Below, piece after piece: positions 21,357-21,612 of a DNA stretch of 21,612 nucleotides. The translations under genes and the position numbers were made by a program. How positions within the stretch are numbered: the first letter of the stretch is position 1; each line of letters begins with the position of its first letter. Below the pieces are notes generated by a model. That model was given only the letters and a program-made list of their open reading frames with translations. It ran no database searches and was not told where the DNA came from. The DNA comes from an uncultured Carnobacteriaceae bacterium (GTDB lineage Bacteria > Bacillota > Bacilli > Lactobacillales > Aerococcaceae), in assembly GCA_938039195.1 (NCBI GenBank), contig CALHVK010000034.1:1-21612 (forward strand), read 5' to 3'.

Positions 21357-21383
21357 TGTATCTGTTTTTGTATGCGCTGTCAA
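21355..21383 (-). promoter_or_regulatory. Main promoter of the lsr operon
   Basis: On the minus strand: perfect -35 TTGACA (21378-21383), exact 17-bp spacer and -10 TACAAT (21355-21360, five of six bases). The start of transcription is expected near 21348, about 45 nt before the GTG of lsrA. This is the strongest promoter in the window by consensus and needs a repressor to be conditional. Confidence 0.85.
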
Positions 21384-21393
21384 TATAAGGCAT

Positions 21394-21419
21394 ACTAATT
21401 TCAAATTTGTACAATTAGT
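21394..21419. promoter_or_regulatory. Inverted repeat upstream of the lsr promoter, possible LsrR site
   Basis: ACTAATT (21394-21400) and AATTAGT (21413-21419) are inverted 7-mers separated by 12 bp, with the palindrome TTGTACAA overlapping the second arm. They begin about 10 bp upstream of the -35 box. AT-rich repeats arise easily by chance, so the LsrR link is only a suggestion. Confidence 0.3.
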
Positions 21420-21555
21420 GAAGAATTTTTGGATGTATATTAATAAAAACATTGTGAATATTAGCTTTAAAATGTTTTTTAAATAAGAAGATTTTTTATT
21501 TCTTAAACAATCTAATTGGGTAATAGTAAATTTCGAAAAGTAACATATTTGCTAC

Positions 21556-21584
21556 TGTGAAGTGCACCCTGTCAAGTAGACAGG
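21556..21584 (+). mobile_element. Possible terminal inverted repeat of an IS3-family element entering from the right
   Basis: TGTGAAGTGCACCC (from 21556) followed by CCTGTC-AAGTA-GACAGG (21568-21584) resembles the outer end of IS3-family (IS150-type) elements, which often start with TG and contain TGCACCCC and AGTAGAC-like runs. If correct, the element extends past the window edge and sits about 170 bp upstream of the lsr promoter. No transposase sequence is visible. The rest of 21420-21612 is AT-rich with no recognisable gene. Confidence 0.3.
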
Positions 21585-21612
21585 AAAATAATTAAATTAT
21601 ATGACGAGTTCT

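Noticed and set aside
1..21612. CRISPR arrays, tRNA or rRNA genes, replication origins, attachment sites
   Set aside because: No regularly spaced direct repeats, cloverleaf-like segments, conserved rRNA sequence, DnaA-box clusters or att-like duplications were found on reading.

Overview
The window is a low-G+C stretch (roughly 37-40% by eye) with strong AGGAGG-type ribosome binding sites, tightly packed co-directional genes and a lipobox-type binding protein. It fits a Firmicute, most likely of the order Lactobacillales (Carnobacteriaceae- or Enterococcaceae-like); the genus cannot be fixed from the sequence. All 19 genes lie on the minus strand, so transcription runs from high to low coordinates. 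There are no RNA genes, no CRISPR array and no complete mobile element.

Region 1 (about 21612 to 11721) is a complete lsr-type autoinducer-2 (AI-2) import and catabolism operon, read in the order lsrA, lsrC, lsrD, lsrB, lsrF, lsrR, lsrK, cupin, class II aldolase. It starts from a near-consensus promoter at 21355-21383, overlapped by a likely CcpA (cre) site, and ends at a strong intrinsic terminator at 11716-11756. The importer (LsrACDB), kinase (LsrK), repressor (LsrR) and thiolase (LsrF) all resemble their enteric namesakes closely. No LsrG is present. In its place are a small cupin and a RhaD-like zinc aldolase with all catalytic residues intact. This is the most unusual feature of the window: a Gram-positive lsr operon with a different, possibly branched, route for the phosphorylated ligand.

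Region 2 (about 11632 to 1) is a glucuronide utilisation locus in two transcription units. The first (HAD hydrolase, GPH-family symporter, GH3 beta-N-acetylhexosaminidase-like enzyme, GH2 beta-glucuronidase, GntR/FCD regulator) imports a glucuronide, or a GlcA-HexNAc saccharide such as a glycosaminoglycan fragment, and hydrolyses it in the cytoplasm. The second (kdgA, uxaC, uxuA, uxuB, kdgK, the last cut by the window edge) carries glucuronate through fructuronate, mannonate, KDG and KDPG to pyruvate and glyceraldehyde 3-phosphate.

The two units share a repeated motif, CATCWGATG within AAAGTCATCTG. It sits between the -35 and -10 boxes of the kdgA promoter, just downstream of the -10 of the HAD-gene promoter, and again in flanking hairpins. 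It is the best candidate operator for the local GntR regulator. In several places one DNA segment appears to serve as both hairpin/terminator and operator.
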